NCBI RefSeq assembly: GCF_900218015.1
Contig: NZ_UFQQ01000018.1
Location: 28,331-92,330 of the forward strand
DNA: 64,000 nucleotides
Direction of reading: 5' to 3'
From: Rhodopseudomonas pentothenatexigens
Lineage (GTDB): Bacteria; Pseudomonadota; Alphaproteobacteria; Rhizobiales; Xanthobacteraceae
Below, in pieces: positions 35,798 through 44,949 of the stretch. The translations under genes and the position numbers were made by a program. A model generated the notes under the pieces. That model ran no database searches. It was not told the origin of the DNA and saw only the letters and a program-made list of their open reading frames with translations. The first letter of the stretch is position 1; each line of letters starts with the position of its first letter.

Positions 35798-37339
35798 ATG
35801 ACCCATCCGTCGATTCACGCCAAGACCAATCCCGACAAGGTCGCCTACCGGATGGCCTCGACCGGTCAGGCCATGACCTATCGGCAGCTCGACGAGCGCT
35901 CCAACCAGGGTGCGCAGCTGTTCCGCTCGCTGGGGCTGAAGGCCGGCGATCACATCGCGCTGCTGATGGAAAACCGGCTGGAGTTCATGGAGATCTGCTG
36001 GGCGGCGCAGCGCTCGGGCCTGTACTACACCGCGATCAGCCGCTATCTGACCAAGGACGAGATCGGCTACATCGTGCAGGACTGCGGCGCCAAGGTGGTG
36101 ATCACCTCCGCGCAGGGCAGCGAGACGATGAAGTCGCTGCTGTCGGACGCGCCGGGCGCGCCGCTGTATTACATGGTCGATCCGCCGACCACCGGCTTCC
36201 GCTCCTGGGAGCAGGAAATCGCCGCACAGCCGACCACGCCGATCGCCGACGAGGTCGCCGGCTACGACATGCTGTATTCGTCCGGCACCACCGGGCGGCC
36301 GAAGGGCATCAAGCGCGAATTCGAAGGCAATGCCATCGACGTGCCGAGCCCGTTCCTGCGCCTGCTGTGCGAGAAGATGTGCGGCATGAACGACGGCAGC
36401 ATCTATCTGTCGCCGGCGCCGCTGTATCACGCCGCTCCGCTGCGCTTCAACATGATGGCGACCACGCTCGGCGGCACCTCGATCATCATGGAGCATTTCG
36501 ACGCCGAGCAGTTCCTGGCGCTGGTCGAGAAGTACAAGGTGACGCAGTCGCAGCTGGTGCCGACGATGTTCGTGCGCATGCTGAAGCTGCCCGAGGAGGT
36601 CCGCAGCCGCTACGACGTGTCGTCGCTGAAGGGCGCGATCCACGCCGCCGCGCCCTGCCCGGTCGACGTCAAGGCCAAGATGATCGAGTGGTGGGGACCG
36701 ATCCTGATCGAGTACTACGCCGGCTCCGAAGGCAACGGCGTCACGGTGTCGACGTCGCAGCAATGGTTGACGCATCGCGGCACGGTCGGCAAGGCGGTGG
36801 TCGGCGTGATCAAGATCCTCGACGACGACGGCAACGAGCTGCCGACCGGCGACATCGGCACGGTGTATTTCGCCGACGCGCCGGCGTTCAGCTATCACAA
36901 CGATCCGGACAAGACCAAGAAGGCGTACAACGACAAGGGCTGGTCGACGCTCGGCGACGTCGGCTATCTCGATGCCGAGGGCTTCCTGTATCTCACCGAC
37001 CGCAAGAGCTACATGATCATCTCCGGCGGGGTGAACATCTATCCGCAGGAGACCGAGGACGTTCTGTTGACCCATCCCGACGTCGCCGACGTCGCGGTGT
37101 TCGGCGTGCCGAACGCCGAGATGGGCGAAGAGGTGAAAGCGGTGGTGCAGCTGCGCGAAGGTGTCGCAGCCAGCAGCGAACGCGCGGCCGAGCTGATCGC
37201 GTTCTGCCGCGAACGGCTGTCGCCGATCAAGTGCCCGCGCTCGGTCGATTTCGAGGCCGAACTGCCGCGCACCCCGACCGGCAAGCTGGTCAAACGACAT
37301 CTGAAGGATCGCTACTGGACCAAGGCTTCGGCGGCGTAG
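35798..37339 (+). CDS. Acyl-CoA synthetase
   Basis: This 513-residue adenylate-forming ligase has YSSGTTGRPKGIKRE (ATP loop), EYYAGSEGNGV (adenine-binding motif) and the C-terminal hinge TDRKSYMIISGGVNIYPQE with PRTPTGKLVKR, the Lys of which completes catalysis. It belongs to the FadD/CaiC group and activates a fatty or similar acid. It follows the thiolase gene on the same strand after a repeat. With the ligase at 29458 it makes two activating enzymes in one island. Confidence 0.93.
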   Translation: MTHPSIHAKTNPDKVAYRMASTGQAMTYRQLDERSNQGAQLFRSLGLKAGDHIALLMENRLEFMEICWAAQRSGLYYTAISRYLTKDEIGYIVQDCGAKVVITSAQGSETMKSLLSDAPGAPLYYMVDPPTTGFRSWEQEIAAQPTTPIADEVAGYDMLYSSGTTGRPKGIKREFEGNAIDVPSPFLRLLCEKMCGMNDGSIYLSPAPLYHAAPLRFNMMATTLGGTSIIMEHFDAEQFLALVEKYKVTQSQLVPTMFVRMLKLPEEVRSRYDVSSLKGAIHAAAPCPVDVKAKMIEWWGPILIEYYAGSEGNGVTVSTSQQWLTHRGTVGKAVVGVIKILDDDGNELPTGDIGTVYFADAPAFSYHNDPDKTKKAYNDKGWSTLGDVGYLDAEGFLYLTDRKSYMIISGGVNIYPQETEDVLLTHPDVADVAVFGVPNAEMGEEVKAVVQLREGVAASSERAAELIAFCRERLSPIKCPRSVDFEAELPRTPTGKLVKRHLKDRYWTKASAA

Positions 37340-37399
37340 CCGCCGCACGATCGGCGCGGAGAACTTCCGACAGGAACCGTCCACTGCGCAGCCTGTTTG

Positions 37400-37453
37400 C
37401 CTCCACGAATGCCGGAGACTGCAGCCGGCATTTGCACCGCTCATTCGTGGAGG
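37400..37453 (+). promoter_or_regulatory. Nested inverted repeat covering the PRC-barrel gene ribosome-binding site
   Basis: CCTCCACGAATG (37400-37411) is perfectly complementary to CATTCGTGGAGG (37442-37453). The right arm contains the GGAGG that serves as ribosome-binding site for the gene at 37462. Inside lies a second perfect hairpin, AATGCCGG (37408-37415) with CCGGCATT (37425-37432). The two stems share AATG, so the structure could shift between a 12-bp outer stem and an 8-bp outer plus 8-bp inner stem. In either form CCTCC pairs with the ribosome-binding site. Confidence 0.7.
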
Positions 37454-37461
37454 AGAAGCAG

Positions 37462-37998
37462 ATGATCAAGAAGCTGTGCATCGGCGCCGTTGCCCTGGCG
37501 ACTATGACCGGTGCGTCCTACGCCCAGACCCCACCGGCGGCGTCCAACAATCCGCCCGGCGCCACCGCACCGCGGCCCGCGGGCGCGCAGGCGCAGACCG
37601 ACACCGGCGCGGCCGGCGACGCCTCGCGGACCACGACCGGCGCGGTGACGTCGTCGAGCCAGGGCATCCGCGTTGCCGACTCGGCGACGCTCGCGATCCG
37701 ATACGCGACCGTCAAACCCGCCGATCTGACCAGCTCCAAGCTGATCGGCATCAACGTCTACAACAATCAGAACGAGCAGCTCGGCGAGATCCAGGACCTG
37801 GTGATCGACGGCGGCCGGACGATTTCGGCCGTGGTGGTGAGCGTCGGCGGCTTCCTCGGCCTCGGCGAGAGCTACGTCGCGGTCGATCCGTCGACGATCG
37901 TGCTCAACGACCGCAACGGCACCTGGCGGGCGTTCGTCGACACCTCCAAGGACAATCTCAAGAACGCGCCGAAATTCACCTACCGGGCGAACAAGTAG
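37462..37998 (+). CDS. Exported PRC-barrel domain protein
   Basis: This 178-residue protein starts with a Sec signal peptide (MIKKLCIGAVALATMTGASYAQ). A low-complexity Pro/Ala/Thr segment follows, then a PRC-barrel domain from about residue 90 (KLIGINVYNNQNEQLGEIQDLVIDGG to GLGESYVAVDPSTI). Periplasmic PRC-barrel proteins of this type are common in Rhizobiales and often stress-linked, but their role is unknown. The start follows GGAGGAGAAG, which lies in the hairpin described at 37400-37453. The frame is open far upstream but there overlaps the ligase gene. Confidence 0.85.
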   Translation: MIKKLCIGAVALATMTGASYAQTPPAASNNPPGATAPRPAGAQAQTDTGAAGDASRTTTGAVTSSSQGIRVADSATLAIRYATVKPADLTSSKLIGINVYNNQNEQLGEIQDLVIDGGRTISAVVVSVGGFLGLGESYVAVDPSTIVLNDRNGTWRAFVDTSKDNLKNAPKFTYRANK

Positions 37999-38106
37999 CG
38001 CGGCGGTGGAGCGACCTCGGTGGTCGCTCGCGCCGCCGAGCGGCCGGCGCTCCGAGAGCGCGCCGCCGCGAGTGGTTCGAGAAGCCAATCGGGTGGAGAC
38101 CTTCGT

Positions 38107-38280
38107 ATGCTGAAATGGGCTTTGATTTTCTTCGTGGTGTCGCTGGTCGCCGGCTTCTTCGGTTTCACCGGGATCGCCGCGGGCTCGGCCAGGATCGCCA
38201 AATGGCTGTTCTTCATCGCCGTCGCGATCTTCGTGCTGTTTCTGGTGATGGCCCTGCTGGCCGGCGAAGTGGTGTTCTGA
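38107..38280 (+). CDS. DUF1328 small membrane protein
   Basis: This 57-residue protein has two membrane helices ([19 protein letters not shown] and [24 protein letters not shown]) and a Gly-rich turn, the exact pattern of DUF1328 (YtjA-like). The start at 38107 follows GGAGACC. Such proteins often lie next to stress-related envelope genes, as here. Confidence 0.9.
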   Translation: MLKWALIFFVVSLVAGFFGFTGIAAGSARIAKWLFFIAVAIFVLFLVMALLAGEVVF

Positions 38281-38391
38281 CGCGCCGGTCCGCAGGCCTG
38301 CGACCGGACGCAACGCCGCCGCGACATCAGGAGTCCCGCGAACCCGCCGGGCACGGTATGGTGGCGGCTCCATTGTCCGTGTCCGGTGCTC

Positions 38392-39216
38392 ATGACGCTC
38401 CGTATTCCGCTTCGTGCCGACGTCGCCGTTTCCGTGTTGGCCCATGTCGTGCTGGTCGGCGCGGTGCTGCTCCTCGCCGAGGTGCACCCGTTCGCCGAAG
38501 TGCCGGAGCAGCGGATCGAGGTCGAGGTGGTGACCGCGGACGAGGCCCCGCCGGTGCCGGAGGCTCAGCCGGAGCCGAAACCGGTCGAACAGCCGACGCC
38601 GAATTTCGAGGTGTCGCAGACGCCGGCTGAAGAGCCCAAGCCGCAGCAGCAGGCACCCGCCGCCCAGCAGCAGCCGGCCGAGACTAAGCCACCGCCACCC
38701 GCGCCGCAGCAGCCGCCGCAGAGCGCACAGGCGCAAACGCCTCCGCCGCAGCAGGCCCAGCCCGCGCCTCAGCCTCAGCCGGCGCCGCAAGCCGCGGCCG
38801 CGTTCCCGCCGGCGATTCCGCAGGAGCCGGACATCACCGTGAAATATTCGGTAGCGCTCGGCCTGCCCGCAGAGGGCGGCGGCTTCGACGCGCCGGCCGA
38901 GACCGTTGCCAATATCAGCGCCGAAGCGGTGGCGGCCTTGCGCAAGCGGCTGAGAGCCTGCGCCGCGCTGCCGGCGGGGCTGTCGCCTTCCGACAACGTC
39001 AAGATCGTGATCCGGGTCGGACTGACGCCGGACGGCCGGCTCGCCCAGGAGCCGTTCCTGATCGAGGCCAGCGCCTCGGCCAAAGGCCCGGCGCTGATGA
39101 AGGGGGCAATCGCCGCGCTGGAAGCGTGCCAGCCCTATACCATGCTGCCGGCCGACAAGTACCGCGAATGGCGGGTGCTCGATATCGGCTTTACTCCGCA
39201 GGATTTCCGCGGCTGA
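38392..39216 (+). CDS. TonB/TolA-like proline-rich envelope protein
   Basis: This 274-residue protein has an N-terminal membrane anchor (VAVSVLAHVVLVGAVLLLA, about residues 11-29) and a long Pro/Gln/Glu-rich periplasmic spacer (about 50-145). A C-terminal domain (VKIVIRVGLTPDGRL...EACQPYTMLPADKYREWRVLDIGF) resembles TolA/TonB C-terminal domains. It probably links the inner membrane to the outer envelope. No exbBD or tolQR genes lie nearby. The ATG at 38392 is chosen; a GTG two codons earlier is also possible. Confidence 0.75.
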   Translation: MTLRIPLRADVAVSVLAHVVLVGAVLLLAEVHPFAEVPEQRIEVEVVTADEAPPVPEAQPEPKPVEQPTPNFEVSQTPAEEPKPQQQAPAAQQQPAETKPPPPAPQQPPQSAQAQTPPPQQAQPAPQPQPAPQAAAAFPPAIPQEPDITVKYSVALGLPAEGGGFDAPAETVANISAEAVAALRKRLRACAALPAGLSPSDNVKIVIRVGLTPDGRLAQEPFLIEASASAKGPALMKGAIAALEACQPYTMLPADKYREWRVLDIGFTPQDFRG

Positions 39217-39272
39217 CGCCGTGCCGCGGCGGTTTGCATTCGACTGGCAGAAGCTCATCCCCAGAGACAAAG

Positions 39273-39298
39273 AAAGCTCCGGTACCGCCGGAGCTTTT
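39273..39298 (+). terminator. Rho-independent terminator
   Basis: AAAGCTCCGG (39273-39282) pairs with CCGGAGCTTT (39288-39297) around a five-base loop, ending in TTTT. It lies 56 bp after the TonB-like gene and would end that transcript. Confidence 0.8.
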
Positions 39299-39656
39299 AG
39301 TCAAGGGAGACTCGGCCCGCCGCAGCGCCGACGCTCGTCGGCTGGCGGGAATTCATCCTGTCGCGACCGCTCGATCTCACCGGCAGCGATCACTGCATTG
39401 GTCTCGGCCAACCGATCGCGTCCGCAAATCATCAATCGCGGAATGCCTCGTCTCGGCCAACACTACCACTACGGGTATCGAACAAGCTATTCGTGCAACG
39501 ATCTTTGACGCAGGTCAAGAATATCTCGTTGGGCGGAAATTGTCGCAGAGATACCGCAATGCACGGGGGGCAGCGTCGCAAGCCACTACCGGTGAACCGA
39601 GAACCGATTAAGCTCCGCGCCGCTCATTGCTCGCCTCGAACCCGGAGAAAGCCACC
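39299..39656. other. Intergenic region, no gene supported
   Basis: After the terminator there are about 360 bp before the amidase start. Open frames here have no recognisable domain. The stretch 39470-39560 is less GC-rich and may hold the amidase promoter. Confidence 0.45.
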
Positions 39657-41129
39657 TTGCCCGCCTCGCCCTGGAGCTTCGCGACCGTCACCGACCTCAC
39701 CGCCGCCCTGAAGGCGAAGCAAGTTTCCGCCGTCGAACTCGCGCAGGACGCGATCGGGCGAATCGAGCGCCACGACGACAAGATCAACGCGGTGTGCGTC
39801 CGCGACTTCGACCGCGCGCTGCAGAGCGCTCGCGCCGCCGACCTGGCGCTGTCGCGCGGCGGTCGCGAGCCGCTGCTCGGGATTCCGATGACGGTGAAGG
39901 AGAGCTTCAACGTCGCCGGGCTGGCGACCACCTGGGGCTTCGTCGAGCAGAAAGACTTCGTGGCGGAGCACGACGCGCTGGCGATCGAGCGCGTCAAGGC
40001 CGCCGGGGGCGTGATCCTCGGCAAGACCAACGTGCCGGTCGCGCTCGCCGACTGGCAGAGCTACAATGAGATCTACGGCACCACCAACAATCCGTTCGAT
40101 CTGTCGCGCACGCCCGGCGGCTCGTCCGGCGGGTCCTCGGCCGCGCTCGCGGCCGGTTACGGCGCGCTGTCGCTCGGCTCCGACATCGGCGGCTCGCTGC
40201 GGGTGCCGGCGTTTCATTGCGGTGTCTACGCCCATAAGCCGACCTTCGCGCTGTGCCCGGCGCGCGGCCACACCCCGCCGCCGTTTCCGCCGCTGCCGTC
40301 CAATCGCGACCTGTCGGTGATCGGGCCGATGGCACGTTCGGCCGCAGATCTGGCGCTGCTGCTCGACGTCATCGCCGGCCCCGATCCGATTTTCGACGGC
40401 ATCGCCTACCGGCTCGACCTGCCGGCCGCCCGGCATACCGCACTGAAGGATTTCCGGGTTCTGCTGCTGGATACCCATCCGCTGCTGCCGACCGGCGCAG
40501 CGGTGCACGGCGCCCTGCAGACGCTGGCGGGCGGCCTGACCAAGGCCGGCGTCAGCGTCGCCCGCTCCTCGCCGTTGCTGCCGGATCTCGCCGAGACCTC
40601 GCGGCTGTACATGCGGATGCTGCTGTCGTTCCTCGCCGCCGGCTGGGCGCCGGCGGACTACGCCGGTGCGCAGGCGATGGCCGCGCAGCTCGACGCCAAG
40701 GACGACAGCCTTGCCGCCGAGCGGCTGCGTGGCGTCGTGCTCAGCCACCGCGACTGGGTGAGTGCGGATTCGCGCCGCACCGGGCTGCGGGCGCAATGGC
40801 ACGCGCTGTTCAAATCGTTCGACGCGGTGATCTGCCCGGTAATGCCGACGCCGGCCTACACCCAGGATCACTCCGAGCCGCAGGAAGACCGCCGCATCGA
40901 CATCGACGGCAAGGCCTATCCCTATGTCGATCAGCTGGTGTGGCCCGGCATCGCCACCCTGCCCGGCCTGCCGTCGACCGCGATCCCGGTGGGGATGTCG
41001 GACGACGGCCTGCCGGTAGGCGTGCAGATCGTCGGCCCGTGGCTGGAAGACCGCACGCCGCTGAAGCTGGCCGAACTGATCGAACGCGAGTTCGGCGGCT
41101 TCACGCCGCCGAAGGCATTTGTCGATTAG
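39657..41129 (+). CDS. Amidase signature family protein
   Basis: This 490-residue hydrolase has the Ser-cisSer-Lys triad of the family: Lys in PMTVKESFNVAG, the Gly/Ser-rich RTPGGSSGGSSAALAAG and the nucleophile Ser in GSDIGGSLRVPA. It hydrolyses an amide in the cytoplasm; it is not part of a gatCAB operon. The start is put at TTG 39657 because GGAGAAA lies nine bases upstream; another in-frame TTG at 39627 would add ten residues. Confidence 0.9.
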   Translation: MPASPWSFATVTDLTAALKAKQVSAVELAQDAIGRIERHDDKINAVCVRDFDRALQSARAADLALSRGGREPLLGIPMTVKESFNVAGLATTWGFVEQKDFVAEHDALAIERVKAAGGVILGKTNVPVALADWQSYNEIYGTTNNPFDLSRTPGGSSGGSSAALAAGYGALSLGSDIGGSLRVPAFHCGVYAHKPTFALCPARGHTPPPFPPLPSNRDLSVIGPMARSAADLALLLDVIAGPDPIFDGIAYRLDLPAARHTALKDFRVLLLDTHPLLPTGAAVHGALQTLAGGLTKAGVSVARSSPLLPDLAETSRLYMRMLLSFLAAGWAPADYAGAQAMAAQLDAKDDSLAAERLRGVVLSHRDWVSADSRRTGLRAQWHALFKSFDAVICPVMPTPAYTQDHSEPQEDRRIDIDGKAYPYVDQLVWPGIATLPGLPSTAIPVGMSDDGLPVGVQIVGPWLEDRTPLKLAELIEREFGGFTPPKAFVD

Positions 41130-41157
41130 TTCGCGACGAAGGTCACCACAATCCGTC

Positions 41158-41238
41158 GTCATTGCGAGCGAAGCGAAGCAATCCAGAGCCCGAGCACAGC
41201 GCTAGATTGCTTCGTCGGCTTCGCTTCCTCGCAATGAC
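41158..41238. repeat. Dispersed palindromic repeat, family B
   Basis: GTCATTGCGAGCGAAGCGAAG at the left is mirrored by CTTCGCTTCCTCGCAATGAC at the right, with GCAATCCAGA and CTAGATTGC inside. It lies between the convergent amidase and acyl-CoA dehydrogenase genes. A second copy is at 44950. Confidence 0.85.
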
Positions 41239-41263
41239 GGGAAGAGATTTCAGACCTCGTACA

Positions 41264-43051
41264 CTACGCCGTCAGCAGCGGCGCGATCTCCTCCATGGTG
41301 GCGGCGCGGTCGCCGAGCAGGTGATCGGCGATCGCGAGTTCGAGCCTGCCGTCCTGATGGGCGAACGGATCGGGCTGATACAGCCGATGCTGGATTGCGA
41401 GCCGTGACAGCAGCACGCGGCGGGCGTCGCCGCGCATCGCTCCGATCCGCGCGCCTTCCCAGGCGAACGCCACCGCGCTGGCGACATGATACAGCGCGCT
41501 AGTTGCGCGGCGGGCGTCGGCCTCGTTCTCGCTGCTGCGCGCCACATCGCGGGCGAAGCCGATCGAGCGGTCGATCAGCCCGCGCAGCCGGTCGCGCCAC
41601 GCCTGCGGCACGCGTGCCGCGTCGTCGAGCCGGGCGTGCAGATCGGCGGCGAGCGCCGACTCTGCGCCGTGGCGGCCGATCGCGCGCTTCAGCGCATCGA
41701 TCGCCACGATGTTGCCGGTGCCTTCCCAGATCGAGCCGAGATGCGCGTCGCGGAGCAGCCGGGCGGTGGCGAATTCCTCGACATAGCCGATGCCGCCGCG
41801 CATCTCGAGCGCGTCGCCGCAGACTTTGCGCGCATCGCGGGTGGCACGGAATTTCAGCGTGGGCGTGAGAATACGCAGCAGCGCCGCAGCGTCCTGGCTG
41901 CCGCCCTCGGCGCGGTCGAGCGCGTCGGCGGTGAGGAAGCTGATCGACATTCCCTGCTCGGTCGGCAGCAGGATCTTCATCAATTGCCGCCGCGCCAGCG
42001 GCAAATCGACGATCCGGCTGCCGAACACCACGCGGTTGTTCGCCACGGTGATCGCATCGTGCCAGGCACGCCGCATCAAGGCGGTCGACTTGACGCCGTT
42101 CGACAGCCGCGACGAGTTCACCATCTCGGCCATCTGCACGAAGCCGCGGTCGAGCTTGCCGACCGCGTAGGCGATCGCGCCTTCGAGCTTGATCTCGCCC
42201 GACGCCATCGAGCGGGTGCCGAGCTTGTCCTTCAGACGCACGATCCGGTAGTGATTTTGCGAACCGTCGTCGAGAAAGCGCGGCATCAGGAACAGGCCGA
42301 CCCCGCGGGTGCCGGGCCCGGCACCCTCGGGCCGCGCCAGCAGCATCACCACCTTGGCGTCGGCGTTGGAGCAGAACCACTTCTCGCCGTACAGGCGCCA
42401 GTGATCGCCTTCCGGCACCGCCACCGAAGTCAGCGTGCCGACGTCGGAGCCGCCTTCCTTCTCGGTCATGAACTGACCGCCTTGCGTCAGCAGCGTCATG
42501 TCGGTCTGGGTCAGGCCGTCGAGATATTTCGCCTTCAATTCGGCGCTACCGAATTTCGACAGCAGCTTGGCGCAGCCGTCGGTGACGTTGATCGGGCAGC
42601 CCATGCCGAATTCGGTCTCGTTGAATAAAAGCGTGAATGCGTGCTTCGCGGTCACCGGATAAACTTCCGGCCAGCCCATGATGCCCTTGCGGTGCGACAG
42701 CGCGTGGATCCCGAAGGTGCCGAACGCGGCGTTCTCGAGCTCGCGATACGCCGGGTGGTACTCGACGGATTGCGCGTCGCGGCCGAACCGGTCGCGCTGA
42801 TGCAGAATCGGCGTGTGACGATCGGCGAGCCGCGCGCAGTCGTCGAGCCGGCCGCCGGCCAGCGCACCGAGCGCATCGAGATGCGGCTCGATGTGATCGA
42901 CCAGCGCTGTCGGCAGATGGATGCGGAGCAGATCGGCGAGCGACGGATCGGCGCGATAGAAATTCAGTCCGGTGGTATCGGGCGCGATCAGATTCGCGGC
43001 GTTGCCGGGCTTGGCCGCGGGCGCGGCGGCTTGTTTGTTTCCTGCCAACAT
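41264..43051 (-). CDS. Acyl-CoA dehydrogenase, AidB-like
   Basis: This 595-residue flavoprotein is longer than ordinary acyl-CoA dehydrogenases and matches the AidB-like group: TDMTLLTQGGQFMTEKEGGSDVG, WFCSNADAKVVMLLARPEG and LRDAHLGSIWEGTGNIVAIDALKRA. E. coli AidB is linked to protection from alkylation, but many relatives are simply acyl-CoA dehydrogenases. The start is placed at ATG 43051; a TTG two codons upstream is possible. It is transcribed alone. Confidence 0.85.
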   Translation of the reverse strand: MLAGNKQAAAPAAKPGNAANLIAPDTTGLNFYRADPSLADLLRIHLPTALVDHIEPHLDALGALAGGRLDDCARLADRHTPILHQRDRFGRDAQSVEYHPAYRELENAAFGTFGIHALSHRKGIMGWPEVYPVTAKHAFTLLFNETEFGMGCPINVTDGCAKLLSKFGSAELKAKYLDGLTQTDMTLLTQGGQFMTEKEGGSDVGTLTSVAVPEGDHWRLYGEKWFCSNADAKVVMLLARPEGAGPGTRGVGLFLMPRFLDDGSQNHYRIVRLKDKLGTRSMASGEIKLEGAIAYAVGKLDRGFVQMAEMVNSSRLSNGVKSTALMRRAWHDAITVANNRVVFGSRIVDLPLARRQLMKILLPTEQGMSISFLTADALDRAEGGSQDAAALLRILTPTLKFRATRDARKVCGDALEMRGGIGYVEEFATARLLRDAHLGSIWEGTGNIVAIDALKRAIGRHGAESALAADLHARLDDAARVPQAWRDRLRGLIDRSIGFARDVARSSENEADARRATSALYHVASAVAFAWEGARIGAMRGDARRVLLSRLAIQHRLYQPDPFAHQDGRLELAIADHLLGDRAATMEEIAPLLTA

Positions 43052-43194
43052 GTGCAACTCTTATTTTGCTCTTCGGGGCCTGTCAGATGCTATAAGCCCG
43101 AACCGCAGCCTGCACAAAGCTGCCCGCCACCACAATCATCCAAGGACGCGCGACGGGTTCCGCCCGGCGGAATTGCGCAGCCGCATCGACGCCG

Positions 43195-43938
43195 ATGGAA
43201 CTAACTACCCTCATTGTCCTGATCGCCGGCGCGCTGTGCGGCGGCTTCGTCTCCGGCCTGTCCGGCTTCGGCATGGCGCTGGTGTCGCTGGGGTTCTGGC
43301 TGTACGTCTTCCCGCCGACGCTGTCGGTGCCGCTGGTGCTGCTGTGCTCGATGGCCTCGCAGGCGTCGACGATGCGGATGGTGTGGCAGCACATCGATTT
43401 CAAGCTGGTGACGCCGTTCCTGGTCGGCGGTCTCGCCGGGGTGATCCCGGGCAGCATCCTGGTGGCCTATGCCGACCCGTGGGGCTTCAAGCTGTTCGTC
43501 GGCCTGTTCCTGCTGATCTTCCCGCCGGCGCTGTATTTCACCCCGCCGATGGCGCTGACGTTCGGCGGTCGCTGGATGGACGGCGTAATCGGCTGGATCG
43601 GTGGCGTGATGGGCGGCTTCGCCGGACTGTCCGGCCCGCCGCCGATCCTGTGGGCGAGCATCCGTGGCTGGGACAAGCATCAGCGCCGCGGCGTGTTTCA
43701 GGCGTTCAACTCCACGGTGCTGATCGCCGCGCTGATCCTGCAGACCGCACACGGGCTGGTGACGCGCGAGGTGCTGCAGGCGGCGCTGTTCGCGCTGCCC
43801 GCGATCCTGATCGGCGCCTGGCTCGGCGCCCGGACCTATCACGCGCTGAGCGACCGCTCGTTCCGCAACGTGGTGCTGGCGCTGCTGTTTCTCTCCGGCG
43901 TCAGCCTGGTATGGAGCAGCCTCGCCGCGCTGCATTGA
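43195..43938 (+). CDS. TauE/SafE family membrane transporter
   Basis: This 247-residue protein has about eight hydrophobic segments. GALCGGFVSGLSGFGMALVSL near the N-terminus and the repeat GGVMGGFAGLSGPPPILWAS in the second half are the two inverted motifs of the TauE/SafE sulfite/organosulfonate exporter family. Direction and substrate are not known. It ends 12 bp from a convergent gene. Confidence 0.9.
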   Translation: MELTTLIVLIAGALCGGFVSGLSGFGMALVSLGFWLYVFPPTLSVPLVLLCSMASQASTMRMVWQHIDFKLVTPFLVGGLAGVIPGSILVAYADPWGFKLFVGLFLLIFPPALYFTPPMALTFGGRWMDGVIGWIGGVMGGFAGLSGPPPILWASIRGWDKHQRRGVFQAFNSTVLIAALILQTAHGLVTREVLQAALFALPAILIGAWLGARTYHALSDRSFRNVVLALLFLSGVSLVWSSLAALH

Positions 43939-43950
43939 GCTGCCGAGCGA

Positions 43951-44157
43951 TCAGGCGCGCCAGAACGGCTTGGCGGTCTCGTGGATCATGTCACCGCGCG
44001 ACAGGCCGAGGTCGCGCAATTCGCGCGCGGAGAAACCGGCGAGGTCGGTGCGCCCGCTCCGCCGCCTGCGCCACAGCGCGAGTGTCGCGCCGAGCCGAGC
44101 CCACACACCTCTGCTCCGGCGCCGATCGATGGTCGCGCAGTCTGAGCACGTCGACAT
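43951..44157 (-). CDS. DUF1127 small protein
   Basis: This 68-residue basic protein carries the DUF1127 motif RRRSGRTDLAGFSARELRDLGLSRGDM close to the C-terminus. Small DUF1127 proteins in alphaproteobacteria affect RNA turnover and phosphate metabolism. The start at 44157 is preferred because GGAAGG lies six bases upstream; an ATG at 44175 is also in frame. It has an unusual N-terminus with two Cys (STCSDC). Confidence 0.8.
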   Translation of the reverse strand: MSTCSDCATIDRRRSRGVWARLGATLALWRRRRSGRTDLAGFSARELRDLGLSRGDMIHETAKPFWRA

Positions 44158-44402
44158 CGCAGCCTTCCCGGACATGTCGTACCGGCGCGAAGTATCCGCC
44201 CCGGCAGGGTCCGGCCACAAACGACATTTCCGCCGGGATCGCTGAGATAATCTCATGGCCTCCGCCGGCCTGCCGACGGCGCAAGATCAGCTTGCCGGAG
44301 CCCCGGCAGTTCTGTCTCGTAAGCGCGAGGCGAGCGCCGATTCGCCGATGATCCGAACGGTCACGCGCAGACTGCCGGCGACCGCCAACACGGGGCGATC
44401 CA

Positions 44403-44894
44403 ATGATGAACGAGCTGCTGCCGCTGGCGGAAAAGGTCGCGCTCAGGCTGATCGCGCAGAAGCAGACCATCGCGGTGGCCGAGTCGTCGACCGGCGGCTT
44501 GATCGCCGCGGCGCTGCTCGCCGTGCCCGGCGCCTCGGCGTACTTCCTGGGCTCGGCGGTGGTCTATACCCGGCAGGCGCGGCGCGTGCTGATGGACATT
44601 CCCGATGCCGACATGAAGGTGGAGGGCATGCGGTCGTCGTCGGAGCCTTATGCCGAGCTTTTGGCGAAACAGATCCGCTCCCGGCTCGGCGCCGACTGGG
44701 CGCTGTCGGAGACCGGCGCCGCAGGCCCCTCAGGCAATCGCTACGGCGATGCCGCCGGCCACACCTGCATCGCCGTGGCCGGGCCGCAGCAGGCGGTGAT
44801 GACGCTGGAGACGGCGAGCGCCGACCGCGTCGACAACATGCAGGTGTTCGCCGCCACCGCGCTCACGTTCCTGCTGCACACGATGTCGAGCTGA
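44403..44894 (+). CDS. pncC: CinA-family nicotinamide-nucleotide amidase
   Basis: This 163-residue protein is a stand-alone CinA C-terminal domain (PncC). IAVAESSTGGLIAAALLAVPGAS, GSAVVYTRQARRVLM and ALSETGAAGPSG carry the conserved Ser, Tyr and Gly residues. The enzyme deamidates NMN to nicotinate mononucleotide in pyridine-nucleotide recycling. The variant TGAAGPSG matches the family TGxAGPxG. Confidence 0.87.
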   Translation: MMNELLPLAEKVALRLIAQKQTIAVAESSTGGLIAAALLAVPGASAYFLGSAVVYTRQARRVLMDIPDADMKVEGMRSSSEPYAELLAKQIRSRLGADWALSETGAAGPSGNRYGDAAGHTCIAVAGPQQAVMTLETASADRVDNMQVFAATALTFLLHTMSS

Positions 44895-44949
44895 GCGCGG
44901 CTCGGCACCCTCGCACGAAAGTCGGCAACTGAGGTCAAAGATTCTCCGC

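Noticed and set aside
38392..39216. A full TonB-ExbB-ExbD uptake system
   Set aside because: Only one TonB/TolA-like protein is present; no ExbB/TolQ, ExbD/TolR or outer-membrane receptor gene lies nearby.
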